DNA from: Tectiglobus sp965223355
GTDB lineage: Bacteria; Pseudomonadota; Alphaproteobacteria; Rhizobiales; Hyphomicrobiaceae
Direction of reading: 5' to 3'
Assembly: GCA_965223355.1 (NCBI GenBank)
Contig: CBDCWE010000003.1
Coordinates: 1,178,001-1,242,000, forward strand
Length of the DNA stretch: 64,000 bases
A model generated the notes under the pieces. The model was given only the letters and a program-made list of their open reading frames with translations. It was not told the DNA's origin and did no database searches. The position numbers and the translations under genes are program-made. Shown piece by piece: positions 17,553 to 25,428 of the stretch. The first letter of the stretch is position 1, and each line of letters starts with the position of its first letter.

Positions 17553-18017
17553 TCAGCCGGTCGATTTGCGTCGCCAGCGGAAGTCGCAGTGCGATGCGCC
17601 TTGCATCAAGGTTTGCGTTCGTGAAAATTCCCATCCCGGGCGCATGTGGGCTTCGGCCGCGAAATCGACGCCGCAGGTCATCAGCGCGCCGATCTCGGGT
17701 TCTCCGATCGAACGGAAGTACGTGGCGAACGCGCAGCCGGTGATGTTGTGGCCATAGGTGTCCGCGTTGTTCTCGACGACCTCCGTCTCGACCGGAAAGT
17801 CCGGCGCGTTCTCGTTTTCGGTGGCGGGATGGGAATCAGGTTCGAAGCCGCGCTTGTCGCGCCACTTGATATAGGCCTTGGCGATGGCCGCCCCGACAAT
17901 CGCGTGGGCCCGCTCCATGCCGATTTCCTGTTCCAGCTCCTTGACGATGGGGATCACGGCCCGCGCCTGAATCTTGGTTGCATCGAGGATGCGATTGTCG
18001 GTTTTGTCCTTGTTCAC
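17553..18017 (-). CDS. L-2-amino-thiazoline-4-carboxylic acid hydrolase-like protein
   Basis: Small cytosolic protein matching the ATC-hydrolase family, named for opening the thiazoline ring in the route from ATC toward L-cysteine. Visible pattern: RILDATKIQARAVIPIVKEL at the N-terminus, then GHNITGCAFATYFRSIGEPE, LMTCGVDFAAEAHMRPGWEF and a closing GASHCDFRW, with the Cys, Asp and His spacing usual for the family. I chose GTG 18017 because GGGAG lies about 8 bp upstream and the product then begins at the usual place; ATG 18059 is the alternative. Many family members have unknown substrates, so the activity is tentative. Confidence 0.7.
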   Translation of the reverse strand: MNKDKTDNRILDATKIQARAVIPIVKELEQEIGMERAHAIVGAAIAKAYIKWRDKRGFEPDSHPATENENAPDFPVETEVVENNADTYGHNITGCAFATYFRSIGEPEIGALMTCGVDFAAEAHMRPGWEFSRTQTLMQGASHCDFRWRRKSTG

Positions 18018-18354
18018 TACTGCGCTCCCGATAATTTGGCGGCTCCTCCGAAACGTCATTAAAGCATAATCTCGAAGCATCGCCATCGTGCGAGAGGAAA
18101 TCGAAGATAATCGTGCATGCGATCGAACGGCTGGCAGAGCTTGCTGCCGGTCAGATCGCCGCCGGGCAATGGGGCAGATGTGGCATGGGCCGTGCGCGAG
18201 CGATTTGTCGCGATCGGCCGGACCCGGTGTTGCGGGTGAACGGTGATCGTCCGTGCACTCGAGCGCTTGGCGAATGGGCGGTCGTCGCATAGGTTCAAGG
18301 TAGTTGGCATTACCCGTGAACCGCAGCCGCAATCGCCCTCACAACAAAGCAAGA

Positions 18355-18948
18355 ATGAAAATGGACACGACAGGCGGTCATCGCAAGAAACGGGAAACGC
18401 TTTCGATCACCAACCTGTTGAGCGTTGGACGCGCGGTCTCGGGCCTTGCCGTTGGCCAACTCATTGTCATCGACGGCGAATTGGCGCTAGACTTCGCAGT
18501 GCTCCTGATGGTCGCAATTGCCGTGCTGGATAGCGCCGGAGATTGGGCCCGTCGTGACGACAACCACGGCAGTCTCGCAGAACGAATACTGGAGCCGGTG
18601 AGCCGCGGCGTTTATGCACAATCAATTTTCCTGGCGTTTGTTGCCGCCGGCTGGATGCATGTTTGGTTGTTTCTGGCAGTCTTTGTCCGCGATCTCAGTC
18701 TGGCCTACTTCAAGGCCTTTGCCGCGCAGGCATCACGACCGCTTGCAGCGCGGCTGAGTGATCGAGCTTACAGGGTTGCGCGGACGGCGGGCCAGTTGGT
18801 GGTCGTTGCGGCAGCAGCCGGGTGGCTGGGGGCGGCGACGACGCCGGCAGCAACAGTTGCGCAAGCGGCCATATTGGTGGTCGGGTCGGCGGCGATTTGG
18901 TCGTTGGTCGACAATCTCACCTCCCTGAGCACCGGCCAAAAGGGATGA
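18355..18948 (+). CDS. Degenerate CDP-alcohol phosphatidyltransferase-like membrane protein
   Basis: Integral membrane protein with about five hydrophobic segments. The region LDSAGDWARRDDNHGSLAER aligns with the CDP-alcohol phosphotransferase motif DxxDGxxAR(8)GxxxDxxxD. The first Asp, the AR and the second Gly are kept. The second Asp/Gly pair reads G-D, and both later Asp positions read Glu (GSLAERILEP). Substituting three of four metal-binding Asp residues makes canonical catalysis doubtful, so it may be a pseudoenzyme or only distantly related. The start at ATG 18355 or 18361 is uncertain. A broken HAD-phosphatase gene lies 40 bp downstream, possibly part of the same former pathway. Confidence 0.6.
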   Translation: MKMDTTGGHRKKRETLSITNLLSVGRAVSGLAVGQLIVIDGELALDFAVLLMVAIAVLDSAGDWARRDDNHGSLAERILEPVSRGVYAQSIFLAFVAAGWMHVWLFLAVFVRDLSLAYFKAFAAQASRPLAARLSDRAYRVARTAGQLVVVAAAAGWLGAATTPAATVAQAAILVVGSAAIWSLVDNLTSLSTGQKG

Positions 18949-18988
18949 GCCGCCTGCAAGGTTCGGGGCGATCGAGGGAACACGTGAC

Positions 18989-19456
18989 GTGTCGAGCTTG
19001 CCAAACCAGCTCGACGTGACGTCCAGGGCGGACCTCGCAGACGTCCGCGTGCTGCTGACCGATTTCGAAGAGACCTTGACGAACGGCGGGCGTATCGCCA
19101 GTGCGACGCTAACCGCGTTGGAACGTTTGGAGCGATGCGGCATCGCCGTCATTGTCGCCACGCGGCGGGCCGCGGGCTGGTGTGAAATGATGGCCCGCGT
19201 TCTGCCGGTCCATGGTGTCATCAGTGAGAACGGGTATGTCTCGTTCCGCTACGACCGCGCCTCGCAAACCATGCGGCGCGAATACATGTAAGATGATGTC
19301 CAGCGGCAGCGCTTTGCAGAGCAGCTTCAGGATTTGCGCAACGACATTGTTGACCGGTTTCCGGATCTCACATTTGCATCGGATCAAGACTTTCGGCTCG
19401 CGGATCTGGCGATCGACATCTGCGAAGATCGCGCGCCGATCGCCCGCCGTAGGGCG
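18989..19456 (+). pseudogene. HAD-superfamily (Cof/IIB-type) hydrolase, broken
   Basis: Starts at GTG 18989. The HAD motif I region reads VLLTDFEETLTNGG where DxDxT is expected, so the second Asp is Glu. It continues through IVATRRAAGWCEMMARVLPV and VHGVISENGYVSFRYD. An in-frame TAA at 19289 interrupts it, and the same frame then continues with recognisable family sequence (TFASDQDFRLADLAIDICED) before homology fades into GC-rich, low-complexity DNA near 19456. The C-terminal metal-binding part is missing, so I call it a pseudogene. A sequencing error at the stop would not explain the missing C-terminus. Confidence 0.72.
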
Positions 19457-19712
19457 GGCTTGGGCACCGCCGGAAAGCTTGAACTCGGCCTCAGCCCGGC
19501 GTTGATCGCCGCGGCCCACTTATTCGACAAGCGCCGCGCCTGTCGGACGATCGGCCCCAGCACGCCGCCACCCCGGCACCCCCGGCCGGCACCGGGGCCG
19601 GCAAGGGCCGGTATGACGCCTCGGGGTTCTGGTCATGCCGGCGCCAGGCCGCGCGGGATGTTCGATGCCGTATCGCCGTCCCATGCCGCCCAAAGGCCAT
19701 AGGGTCTACGGT

Positions 19713-20873
19713 CTAAATCTGGGCCAGCGCCTGTTCGAGATCGTCGATCAGATCCTGTGCCGCTTCGATGCCGACCGACAGACGCAACAGGTTGTCCGGC
19801 ACGTGACTGTGCGGGCCTTCCACGGTCTTGCGGTGTTCGATCAGACTTTCGACCCCGCCGAGCGAGGTTGCCGGCATGAACACCTCACAGTGACCGGCCA
19901 CCGTGCGCGCGGCTTCGGCGTCGCCTTTGACCAGAACCGAGAGCATACCGCTGTAACCGTTCGTCATTTGCCGGCTGGCCAGCGCATGGCCCGGATGGCT
20001 CGCGAGGCCCGGATAGAGAACGCGCTCGATCTTGGCATGGCCCTCGAAATGCTGCGCGATCGCCAAGGCGTTGTGCGACGCCCGTTCGAACCTGACGAAC
20101 AGCGTCCGCATGCCGCGGATCAGGAGCCACGCTTCAAACGGCGGCAAGATGCTGCCAACCATCTTGCGAATGTCGTAGATCTCTCGCCAGCGCGCGTCGT
20201 CGTTCGCGGTAACCAGAGCGCCGGCAGTCAGGTCGCTATGTCCGCCGAGGTACTTCGTCGCCGACTGAAAGACGATATCCGCGCCGAGCCCGAGGGCATC
20301 GGTTGTGCACGCCGGCGCCACCGTTGAATCGACCACCAACACCGCACCGGCCGCATGGGCCAACTCGGCTGACGCGGCGATATCGATCACATCCCAGGTC
20401 GGGTTGACCGGGCTCTCGATCCACACCAGCGAGGTCCGGCCCGGTTTGATGGCACGCGCCAGCGCACCAGCTTCCGTCTGATCGAAAAAGGTGACCTCAA
20501 TCGAGCGCGTCTTTGCCAACCGTTCAAGCCAGGCGATCGTGCCGTGGTACATGACCCGCGGTGCCACGACGTGTTCTGTGCTGCGCACCGTTTCGAGGAC
20601 GGCGGTGACGCCGGCGAGGCCGGCATTGAACAGCAAGGCTCCGGCGCCGCCACTTAGTTCATTGACGATCGCCTCGGCCGCTGTGGTTGTCGGGCCGGCC
20701 TCACGCGCGTAGCCGAACTCGGCTCTAAACTCATAATCCCTGTTGCGAGCGAAGGTCGTCGCCGGTTCGATGCCCGGCACCACCGCCCCGGTCTGCTCGT
20801 TGATGATGTGGAGCGCCTGCGCGGCGATGGTTGCAGCGGCCCTCTGTTTCGAATTGCGCATTGCTTGCCTCAC
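19713..20873 (-). CDS. Cys/Met-metabolism PLP enzyme (cystathionine gamma-synthase/lyase family)
   Basis: Cytosolic fold-type I PLP enzyme acting on sulfur amino acids or related substrates. The Schiff-base Lys is in FQSATKYLGGHSDLTAGAL. VDSTVAPACTTDALGLGADI contains the PLP Asp, and FGYAREAGPTT replaces the usual Y-S-R-x-x-N-P-T substrate loop, which is slightly altered. The C-terminal SLGGVESLIEH region and Arg of LLRLSVGIE are kept. Length of 386 aa is normal. Gamma-synthase, gamma-lyase and beta-lyase activities cannot be separated by eye. It is the last gene of a leftward group led by a two-subunit TPP decarboxylase, suggesting a joint role in C3 sulfur-acid metabolism. Confidence 0.85.
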   Translation of the reverse strand: MRQAMRNSKQRAAATIAAQALHIINEQTGAVVPGIEPATTFARNRDYEFRAEFGYAREAGPTTTAAEAIVNELSGGAGALLFNAGLAGVTAVLETVRSTEHVVAPRVMYHGTIAWLERLAKTRSIEVTFFDQTEAGALARAIKPGRTSLVWIESPVNPTWDVIDIAASAELAHAAGAVLVVDSTVAPACTTDALGLGADIVFQSATKYLGGHSDLTAGALVTANDDARWREIYDIRKMVGSILPPFEAWLLIRGMRTLFVRFERASHNALAIAQHFEGHAKIERVLYPGLASHPGHALASRQMTNGYSGMLSVLVKGDAEAARTVAGHCEVFMPATSLGGVESLIEHRKTVEGPHSHVPDNLLRLSVGIEAAQDLIDDLEQALAQI

Positions 20874-20956
20874 TCACCTGGGTTTTCGCTCGTTCGAGTC
20901 GGGACGAGAATAACAGTAGGCGCGCGGCCACAACTGCCACATTGCGTCGCGAGGCT

Positions 20957-21550
20957 TCACGCCTGCGCAACGCCAAGCGCGATCCTGAACCGGCGGGCAA
21001 TTGCGGCACCGTCCTTTTCCGGCAGCATCCACGGATCTTCGCTGAGCGCGATCTTGGCAACCGCGAACACAGGCCCCGGCTCCGCGAACAGCAGCCGCGC
21101 GAGATCGTCCACGGCGCTGTGCTCGGTCACAAGCATCGTTTGTTGGATGCCGAAGCCTTGCGCGATTTTGCACAGGTCGGCGCGGTTGGTTGTCAGCCCG
21201 CTCTGCTGACCGGTCTCGCCGAAATGTTCGTTGTCGAGCACCAGGATCGCCAGGTTGTCGGGCGCATTGTCCGCCACCACGCCGAGCGAGCCGACACCCA
21301 TCATCATTTCACCATCGCCGGTCAGTGCGAGGACACGCTTGTCGGGCCGCGCCAGCGCCAGCCCGAGCGCCGTCGGCACCGCCAGGCCCATGCCGCCCCA
21401 GGAATAGAGGTACTCGGGGCTGTCGCCTGCCGCGAACGCATCCCACGTGGGAGAGCCGAGACCCGGCACCACGAGCGCACCGTTGCGCCGTGCCAACAGA
21501 TCAAAAACCAACTGGCGGCGCTGGAGTTTATTTGATTGTAAACTGTCCAT
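20957..21550 (-). CDS. TPP-dependent 2-oxoacid decarboxylase, beta subunit (ComE-like)
   Basis: C-terminal (PP-domain) half of a split thiamine pyrophosphate decarboxylase of the sulfopyruvate/phosphonopyruvate decarboxylase group. The TPP/Mg motif is present: LTGDGEMMMGVGSLG through ILVLDNEHFGETGQQ, i.e. GDG about 26 residues before DN. YSWGGMGLAVPTALGLALA is the usual lead-in. Start ATG 21550 lies 11 bp after the alpha subunit stop, so the two are co-transcribed. If the substrate is 3-sulfopyruvate, the product is sulfoacetaldehyde, the same compound produced by Tpa. Phosphonopyruvate is the main alternative. Substrate is inferred only. Confidence 0.8.
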   Translation of the reverse strand: MDSLQSNKLQRRQLVFDLLARRNGALVVPGLGSPTWDAFAAGDSPEYLYSWGGMGLAVPTALGLALARPDKRVLALTGDGEMMMGVGSLGVVADNAPDNLAILVLDNEHFGETGQQSGLTTNRADLCKIAQGFGIQQTMLVTEHSAVDDLARLLFAEPGPVFAVAKIALSEDPWMLPEKDGAAIARRFRIALGVAQA

Positions 21551-21561
21551 TGCCGCAGCCC

Positions 21562-22086
21562 TCAATCCTGCCCGAAACCTTTTGCCCCGATCACGCGCTG
21601 GCTCACCAGCACCGCGCACGACAGGCCGCCGTTAAGCGCGATATCGGCTGCCGCGCCAAATGTTTCGCCAACCTCGTTTGCCTGCGCGACCGCGAAACAC
21701 TTGACGCCGATGGCTTCCAGAACCGGCTGGGTCCCCACGCCCATTTGCACTTGCCAGGGATTGAACTCGCCCCAGATGCCACGCATGGTCACCAACATCA
21801 GGCACGGCGCCTTTAGGATGCTCGGATAGCCGAGCGCGTTGATGCAGTTGCCGACACCCGACGACTGCATCGCCACCATTGCGCGTTTGCCGCCGAGCCA
21901 CTGGCCAGCGATGATGCCCATCGCCTCCTGTTCGCTCGACAGCGTGATGAGGCGCATCGCGTCATCATCTTTGACCATGTTGAGCAACTTCGTCAGGCCA
22001 CCGTCGGGCACCGTGCAGACCGTTTCGATGTTGCGCACTTTCATTTCACGGAAGACATCGTCAGACCAGTGGCGGCCTTCAGTCAT
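21562..22086 (-). CDS. TPP-dependent 2-oxoacid decarboxylase, alpha subunit (ComD-like)
   Basis: N-terminal (Pyr-domain) half of the split TPP decarboxylase. The catalytic Glu that activates the TPP aminopyrimidine is in LITLSSEQEAMGIIAGQWLG. VCTVPDGGLTKLLN is the family N-terminal signature, and MQSSGVGNCINALGYPS is conserved in ComD and in phosphonopyruvate decarboxylases. Length 174 aa matches separate ComD-type subunits. It is the first gene of the leftward operon and faces the folB gene across about 215 bp, where divergent promoters should lie. Confidence 0.8.
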   Translation of the reverse strand: MTEGRHWSDDVFREMKVRNIETVCTVPDGGLTKLLNMVKDDDAMRLITLSSEQEAMGIIAGQWLGGKRAMVAMQSSGVGNCINALGYPSILKAPCLMLVTMRGIWGEFNPWQVQMGVGTQPVLEAIGVKCFAVAQANEVGETFGAAADIALNGGLSCAVLVSQRVIGAKGFGQD

Positions 22087-22303
22087 GTTGCAACAATCCT
22101 CGATCGGGAGACGTTCGTGGTGAGCGGACCAAGCATCCGCGGTACGTTTACCGGTGTTTGTGGACCGGCGCCATAGGACCGGTTAGAACGCTTGAATCAC
22201 AATCGCACATGTGATCGCAACGATGGCGTTTGACCGTATCGCAGCGGCATTCGTCGCATTTTTCGCCGCTACGGCAATCGCTAACCAGATGCCGGGACCA
22301 ACC

Positions 22304-22687
22304 ATGACAGCTGGCAGCAAAACGCCCCGATCGGACAAGATCATCATCAAGGGCCTCGAGGTTCAAACCTTCATCGGTGTGCACGATTTCGAGCGTGCAC
22401 GACGCCAGGGCGTGAGGTTCGACATCGAGATGACAACCGTCCCGGACTATGCCGAGATCGTTCGCACGACGGGGCGTTATGTCTCCTACGGCGACACGGT
22501 CTCCTATATTCGCGATCGTGCGGCCACCAACGAACATGTCGAACTCGTCGAGACCTGGGCTGAAGATATCGCGGCATTTGTGCTGCAAAATGATCTCGTT
22601 GACGGCGTCCGCGTATCCGTTCTTAAGACGGCGATTTATGCCGACGTTGAAGGCGTCGGTCTCACAATCGAGCGGACCAGGACATAG
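22304..22687 (+). CDS. folB: Dihydroneopterin aldolase-like protein
   Basis: Small cytosolic FolB-fold protein expected to cleave dihydroneopterin to 6-hydroxymethyl-dihydropterin and glycolaldehyde, or to act on a related pterin. IIIKGLEVQTFIGVHDFERA gives the family start (usual form: xxGxxxxxxIGVxxxE). YGDTVSYIRDRA and HVELVETWAEDIA, with the conserved Glu and Asp residues, follow. The end, VLKTAIYADVEGVGLTIER, resembles the K-P-xx-xxx-xxVGVxxxR ending, though the usual Pro is absent. I chose ATG 22304; the upstream extension looks like a hydrophobic non-conserved leader. It is the first gene of a tight folB-folK-folP-like-folM-like operon. Confidence 0.85.
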   Translation: MTAGSKTPRSDKIIIKGLEVQTFIGVHDFERARRQGVRFDIEMTTVPDYAEIVRTTGRYVSYGDTVSYIRDRAATNEHVELVETWAEDIAAFVLQNDLVDGVRVSVLKTAIYADVEGVGLTIERTRT

Positions 22688-22698
22688 ACCGAAGGCCG

Positions 22699-23286
22699 AT
22701 GACAGTTCCCCCCGACAGGCACGGCGAAGTTGCAGGCCAACCGGCGCGCGCAGACTGGGCAAAGTGCCTTGTCGCGCTGGGGTCCAATCTCGGTGATCGT
22801 CTGGCGCATTTGCGTGCCGGCCTCGATCTGCTCAGCGCCGAGCCGGCCGTGCGCGCACTGGCGATCTCCGGCCTTTATGAGACCGCACCGGTCGGCGGGC
22901 CGGACCGGCAAGGCCCCTACTACAACGCCGCCGTACTCGCACAGACAAGCCTCACCGCGTTGGAACTCCTGGCAGTGTTGCACCGGATCGAGGCCGAACG
23001 TGAGCGCGAACGGGTCGTCCGCTGGGGCTCGCGCACGCTCGATCTCGACCTTCTGATCCTTGGCCACCAGATTGTTTCAACACCGACATTGCAGCTGCCC
23101 CATCCGCGCATGCATCAGCGTCGCTTCGTTATGGTCCCGGTCTGCGACGTCGCCCCTGACATGGCCCATCCGGTCTTGAAGCGAACACTGGCCGATCTTT
23201 GCACCGCCATCCCGGCGGCGCCCGGCGACCTCCGTCTCGTCTCGACCAATTGGTATGCGACCAACGTACAAGGACATCACACATGA
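22699..23286 (+). CDS. folK: 6-hydroxymethyl-7,8-dihydropterin pyrophosphokinase
   Basis: Transfers pyrophosphate from ATP to 6-hydroxymethyl-dihydropterin in folate or related pterin synthesis. Motifs: KCLVALGSNLGDRLAHLRAG at the N-terminus, SGLYETAPVGGPDRQGPYYN with the substrate loop, the metal/ATP motif RWGSRTLDLDLLILGHQ, and LPHPRMHQRRFVMVPVCDVAP. Length of 195 aa includes a C-terminal extension. It starts 11 bp after folB and its stop overlaps the next start by four bases (ATGA), so translation is coupled. Confidence 0.93.
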   Translation: MTVPPDRHGEVAGQPARADWAKCLVALGSNLGDRLAHLRAGLDLLSAEPAVRALAISGLYETAPVGGPDRQGPYYNAAVLAQTSLTALELLAVLHRIEAERERERVVRWGSRTLDLDLLILGHQIVSTPTLQLPHPRMHQRRFVMVPVCDVAPDMAHPVLKRTLADLCTAIPAAPGDLRLVSTNWYATNVQGHHT

Positions 23287-24173
23287 TCACGCCGGATAAG
23301 CTCCTCGCCTACTGGACAATGCATCAGGACGCATTCGCGCATCCCGTTCGCACGTTCTCGTTTCCGAAGTTCGCCATCACATTCGAGGACAAGCTCTATC
23401 AGTTCGGCGTCATCAATCTGTCGCGCCATTCCACCTATCGCGAAAGCATCTGCCATACGGTTGACGGCGCTCTTTACCGCGCCCGGCGCATGACGCTTGA
23501 AGGTTGCGTGATGATCGATGTTGGCGCCGAATCGACGGACGAAACCGCTGACCTGATCAACGTCGACGGGCAGATCGCCAAGCTCATACCGGTGGTCAAG
23601 GCGCTTGCGGACAACGGCATTCTGGTGTCAGCCGAGACCTACCACGCAGACGTTGCCCATGCGGCACTGGAGGCCGGCGCCGGCGTCATCAATCTTACCG
23701 GCCGTATTGATGATCCAGCCTTCTACGCGATGATCGCCAAGCACGAGGCCGGCATTATCCTGTGCTACACGCCCGGCGAAAACGCTCGTTCGCGCGACGA
23801 ACTTCCGAGCTCCGATGTTCTGGTCGAACGCCAGCTCGAGTTCTTCCGGGAACGGTTGGAACTCGCGTCGCGCGCCGGCATCGAGCGGATCTGGATCGAT
23901 CCGGGATTTGGCTTCGCCTTGAACCTTCCTGACGGGCCCGACCGGGTCCGCTATCAAACCGAAAGCATGCTCCGGGCCTTTCGTTTTCGCGTTCTCGGCT
24001 GGCCCGTTTGCGTGACCATGGTGGCGTCCGTCTATCTCTTCAAGGACGAGGTGCGCTGCGGTGAGACCTGCTCGGCGACGCTGGCCTTGTTGTCCAAGGC
24101 CAACCTGATACGCAGCCACGAGGCCGCCCGCGTCCAGCCCGTGATCGATCTGCTGGAGGTCTGTGAGCAATGA
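23283..24173 (+). CDS. Divergent dihydropteroate synthase-like pterin-binding protein
   Basis: TIM-barrel pterin-binding protein related to FolP. The pterin-contact strand reads MIDVGAESTDETADL (canonical D-I-G-G-E-S-T), so the core is kept. Other signatures are altered. The first loop is GVINLSRHSTYRES instead of G-I-L-N-V-T-P-D-S-F. The S-V-D-T strand reads VSAETYHADVA. The I-N-D strand reads VINLTGRIDDP. The S-R-K loop that contacts pABA and pterin is replaced by TMVASVYLF. The final R-x-H (IRSHEAARV) is kept. Length about 296 aa. Either the substrate differs from pABA or activity is lost. It overlaps folK and the next gene by 4 bp each. Confidence 0.75.
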   Translation: MITPDKLLAYWTMHQDAFAHPVRTFSFPKFAITFEDKLYQFGVINLSRHSTYRESICHTVDGALYRARRMTLEGCVMIDVGAESTDETADLINVDGQIAKLIPVVKALADNGILVSAETYHADVAHAALEAGAGVINLTGRIDDPAFYAMIAKHEAGIILCYTPGENARSRDELPSSDVLVERQLEFFRERLELASRAGIERIWIDPGFGFALNLPDGPDRVRYQTESMLRAFRFRVLGWPVCVTMVASVYLFKDEVRCGETCSATLALLSKANLIRSHEAARVQPVIDLLEVCEQ

Positions 24174-24943
24174 GCGATCATGACCATGGGCCGTATCACA
24201 CAACGGGCGTCGCGCTTGTCACCGGTGCGGGCCGGCGGGTTGGCCGCGCCATTGCTCTCGGCTTGGCACGGGCCGGATACGCCGTCGCCGTTCACTACAA
24301 CGGTTCAGCCGCAGGCGCTCAAGACACCGTTGCGATGATTGAAGCCGCAGGTGGCCGCGCGGCTGCACTGCAGCATGATCTGACAGACGCCGACGGCAGT
24401 GGTCGCCTGATTGGCGAGGCGGGCGCGCGGCTCGGCCCCGTCAACGTACTCGTCAACTCGGCGTCGCTGTTTGATGTGGACGATCTCGCCACATTGACGC
24501 CTGACAGTTGGCGGCGGCTCATCAACGTCAACCTCGCCGCGCCGGTGTTTCTGATGCAGGCTTTCGCCAACCAGCAACCGGTGCCGGCAGATGCTGCCAT
24601 CATCAACATCCTCGACACGCAATTGACCGCGGCCTATCCGGAGCGCTTCAGTTACTTCTGCGGCAAGTTCGGCCTTGAAGGTGCAACCAAACTCGCGGCC
24701 TTCGATCTCGCCAGCAAAGGCATCACGGTCAACGCCATTGCCCCCGGCCTGGTCCTTCCAAGCGGCCAGACGCAGGAGGAGTTTGTCCGCCGCCAGCGCC
24801 TGACGCCGCTCGGCGAAGGCTTGGGTGCGGATGATATCGTGTCGGGCGTGCGCTATCTGATCTCGGCGCGTCAGGTCACCGGCCACACCCTGGTCGTCGA
24901 TGCCGGACAGCGTTTGATGGGGTATGCCAACATGGACGTGTGA
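24170..24943 (+). CDS. SDR-family pteridine reductase-like oxidoreductase (FolM-like)
   Basis: NAD(P)-dependent short-chain dehydrogenase resembling FolM/pteridine reductases, which reduce dihydropterins or dihydrofolate. The cofactor loop TGAGRRVGRAIALGLARAGY has the TGxxRRxG form typical of this subgroup. VNSASLF replaces NNAS/NNAG. The catalytic Tyr-Lys lies in FSYFCGKFGLEGATKLAAFD, where the residue four before the Lys is Phe/Tyr-Phe rather than a clear YxxxK (YFCGK: Tyr four before Lys). The C-terminus has APGLVLPSG and VVDAGQRL. Length of 257 aa is normal. As the last gene of the pterin operon it likely supplies the reduced pterin cofactor. Confidence 0.82.
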   Translation: MSDHDHGPYHTTGVALVTGAGRRVGRAIALGLARAGYAVAVHYNGSAAGAQDTVAMIEAAGGRAAALQHDLTDADGSGRLIGEAGARLGPVNVLVNSASLFDVDDLATLTPDSWRRLINVNLAAPVFLMQAFANQQPVPADAAIINILDTQLTAAYPERFSYFCGKFGLEGATKLAAFDLASKGITVNAIAPGLVLPSGQTQEEFVRRQRLTPLGEGLGADDIVSGVRYLISARQVTGHTLVVDAGQRLMGYANMDV

Positions 24944-25428
24944 CACGACCGTCGACCGCCGATCGCCAACGCATAGGGCCTGCCGTTTATCGGGGCATGG
25001 GGCGGCCTGTACTGGGCGGCGACGTTGCCGCCGACGGCCCACAATAGAGGCGCGATCAGCGATGGCGTTTCAGAGTTTGTCCGACCCGCCTCAGGTGCAA
25101 AAGTTGTGTGCGTCAAGTTCTGCAAAATGGTCTGGCTGTTCTGGATCGGATGCTTGCCTCCGGTGACAGGTGGAGCAACGTCTGCTACTTCAGAACCCAA
25201 TCAAAAAGTCAGCTGGTGCTGCGGCGGAGACGAGTGGCACCCACGCGTCGGTGAGGCAGCACCAGCGTCGACAACGAGCAAGTCTTCGCCATGGCGCTCG
25301 CGCGTGCCGCTCGCACGGTGAACCGTGCCGAAGATTGCGATGAGAACACTGGCCGCTGCGTCCAAGATCCGGCGACCTGCCAGCTGCATGACCTGTCAGC
25401 TGCATGAGAAGGGCGATTGATCACGACG
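24944..25428. other. Gene-free interval
   Basis: About 485 bp between the pterin operon and the next gene. No open frame here has recognisable motifs. A 16-bp tandem duplication (ACCTGCCAGCTGCATG / ACCTGTCAGCTGCATG) lies at 25375-25406, and an inverted variant of the AACTCTGAAACG phrase near 25070. Confidence 0.35.
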
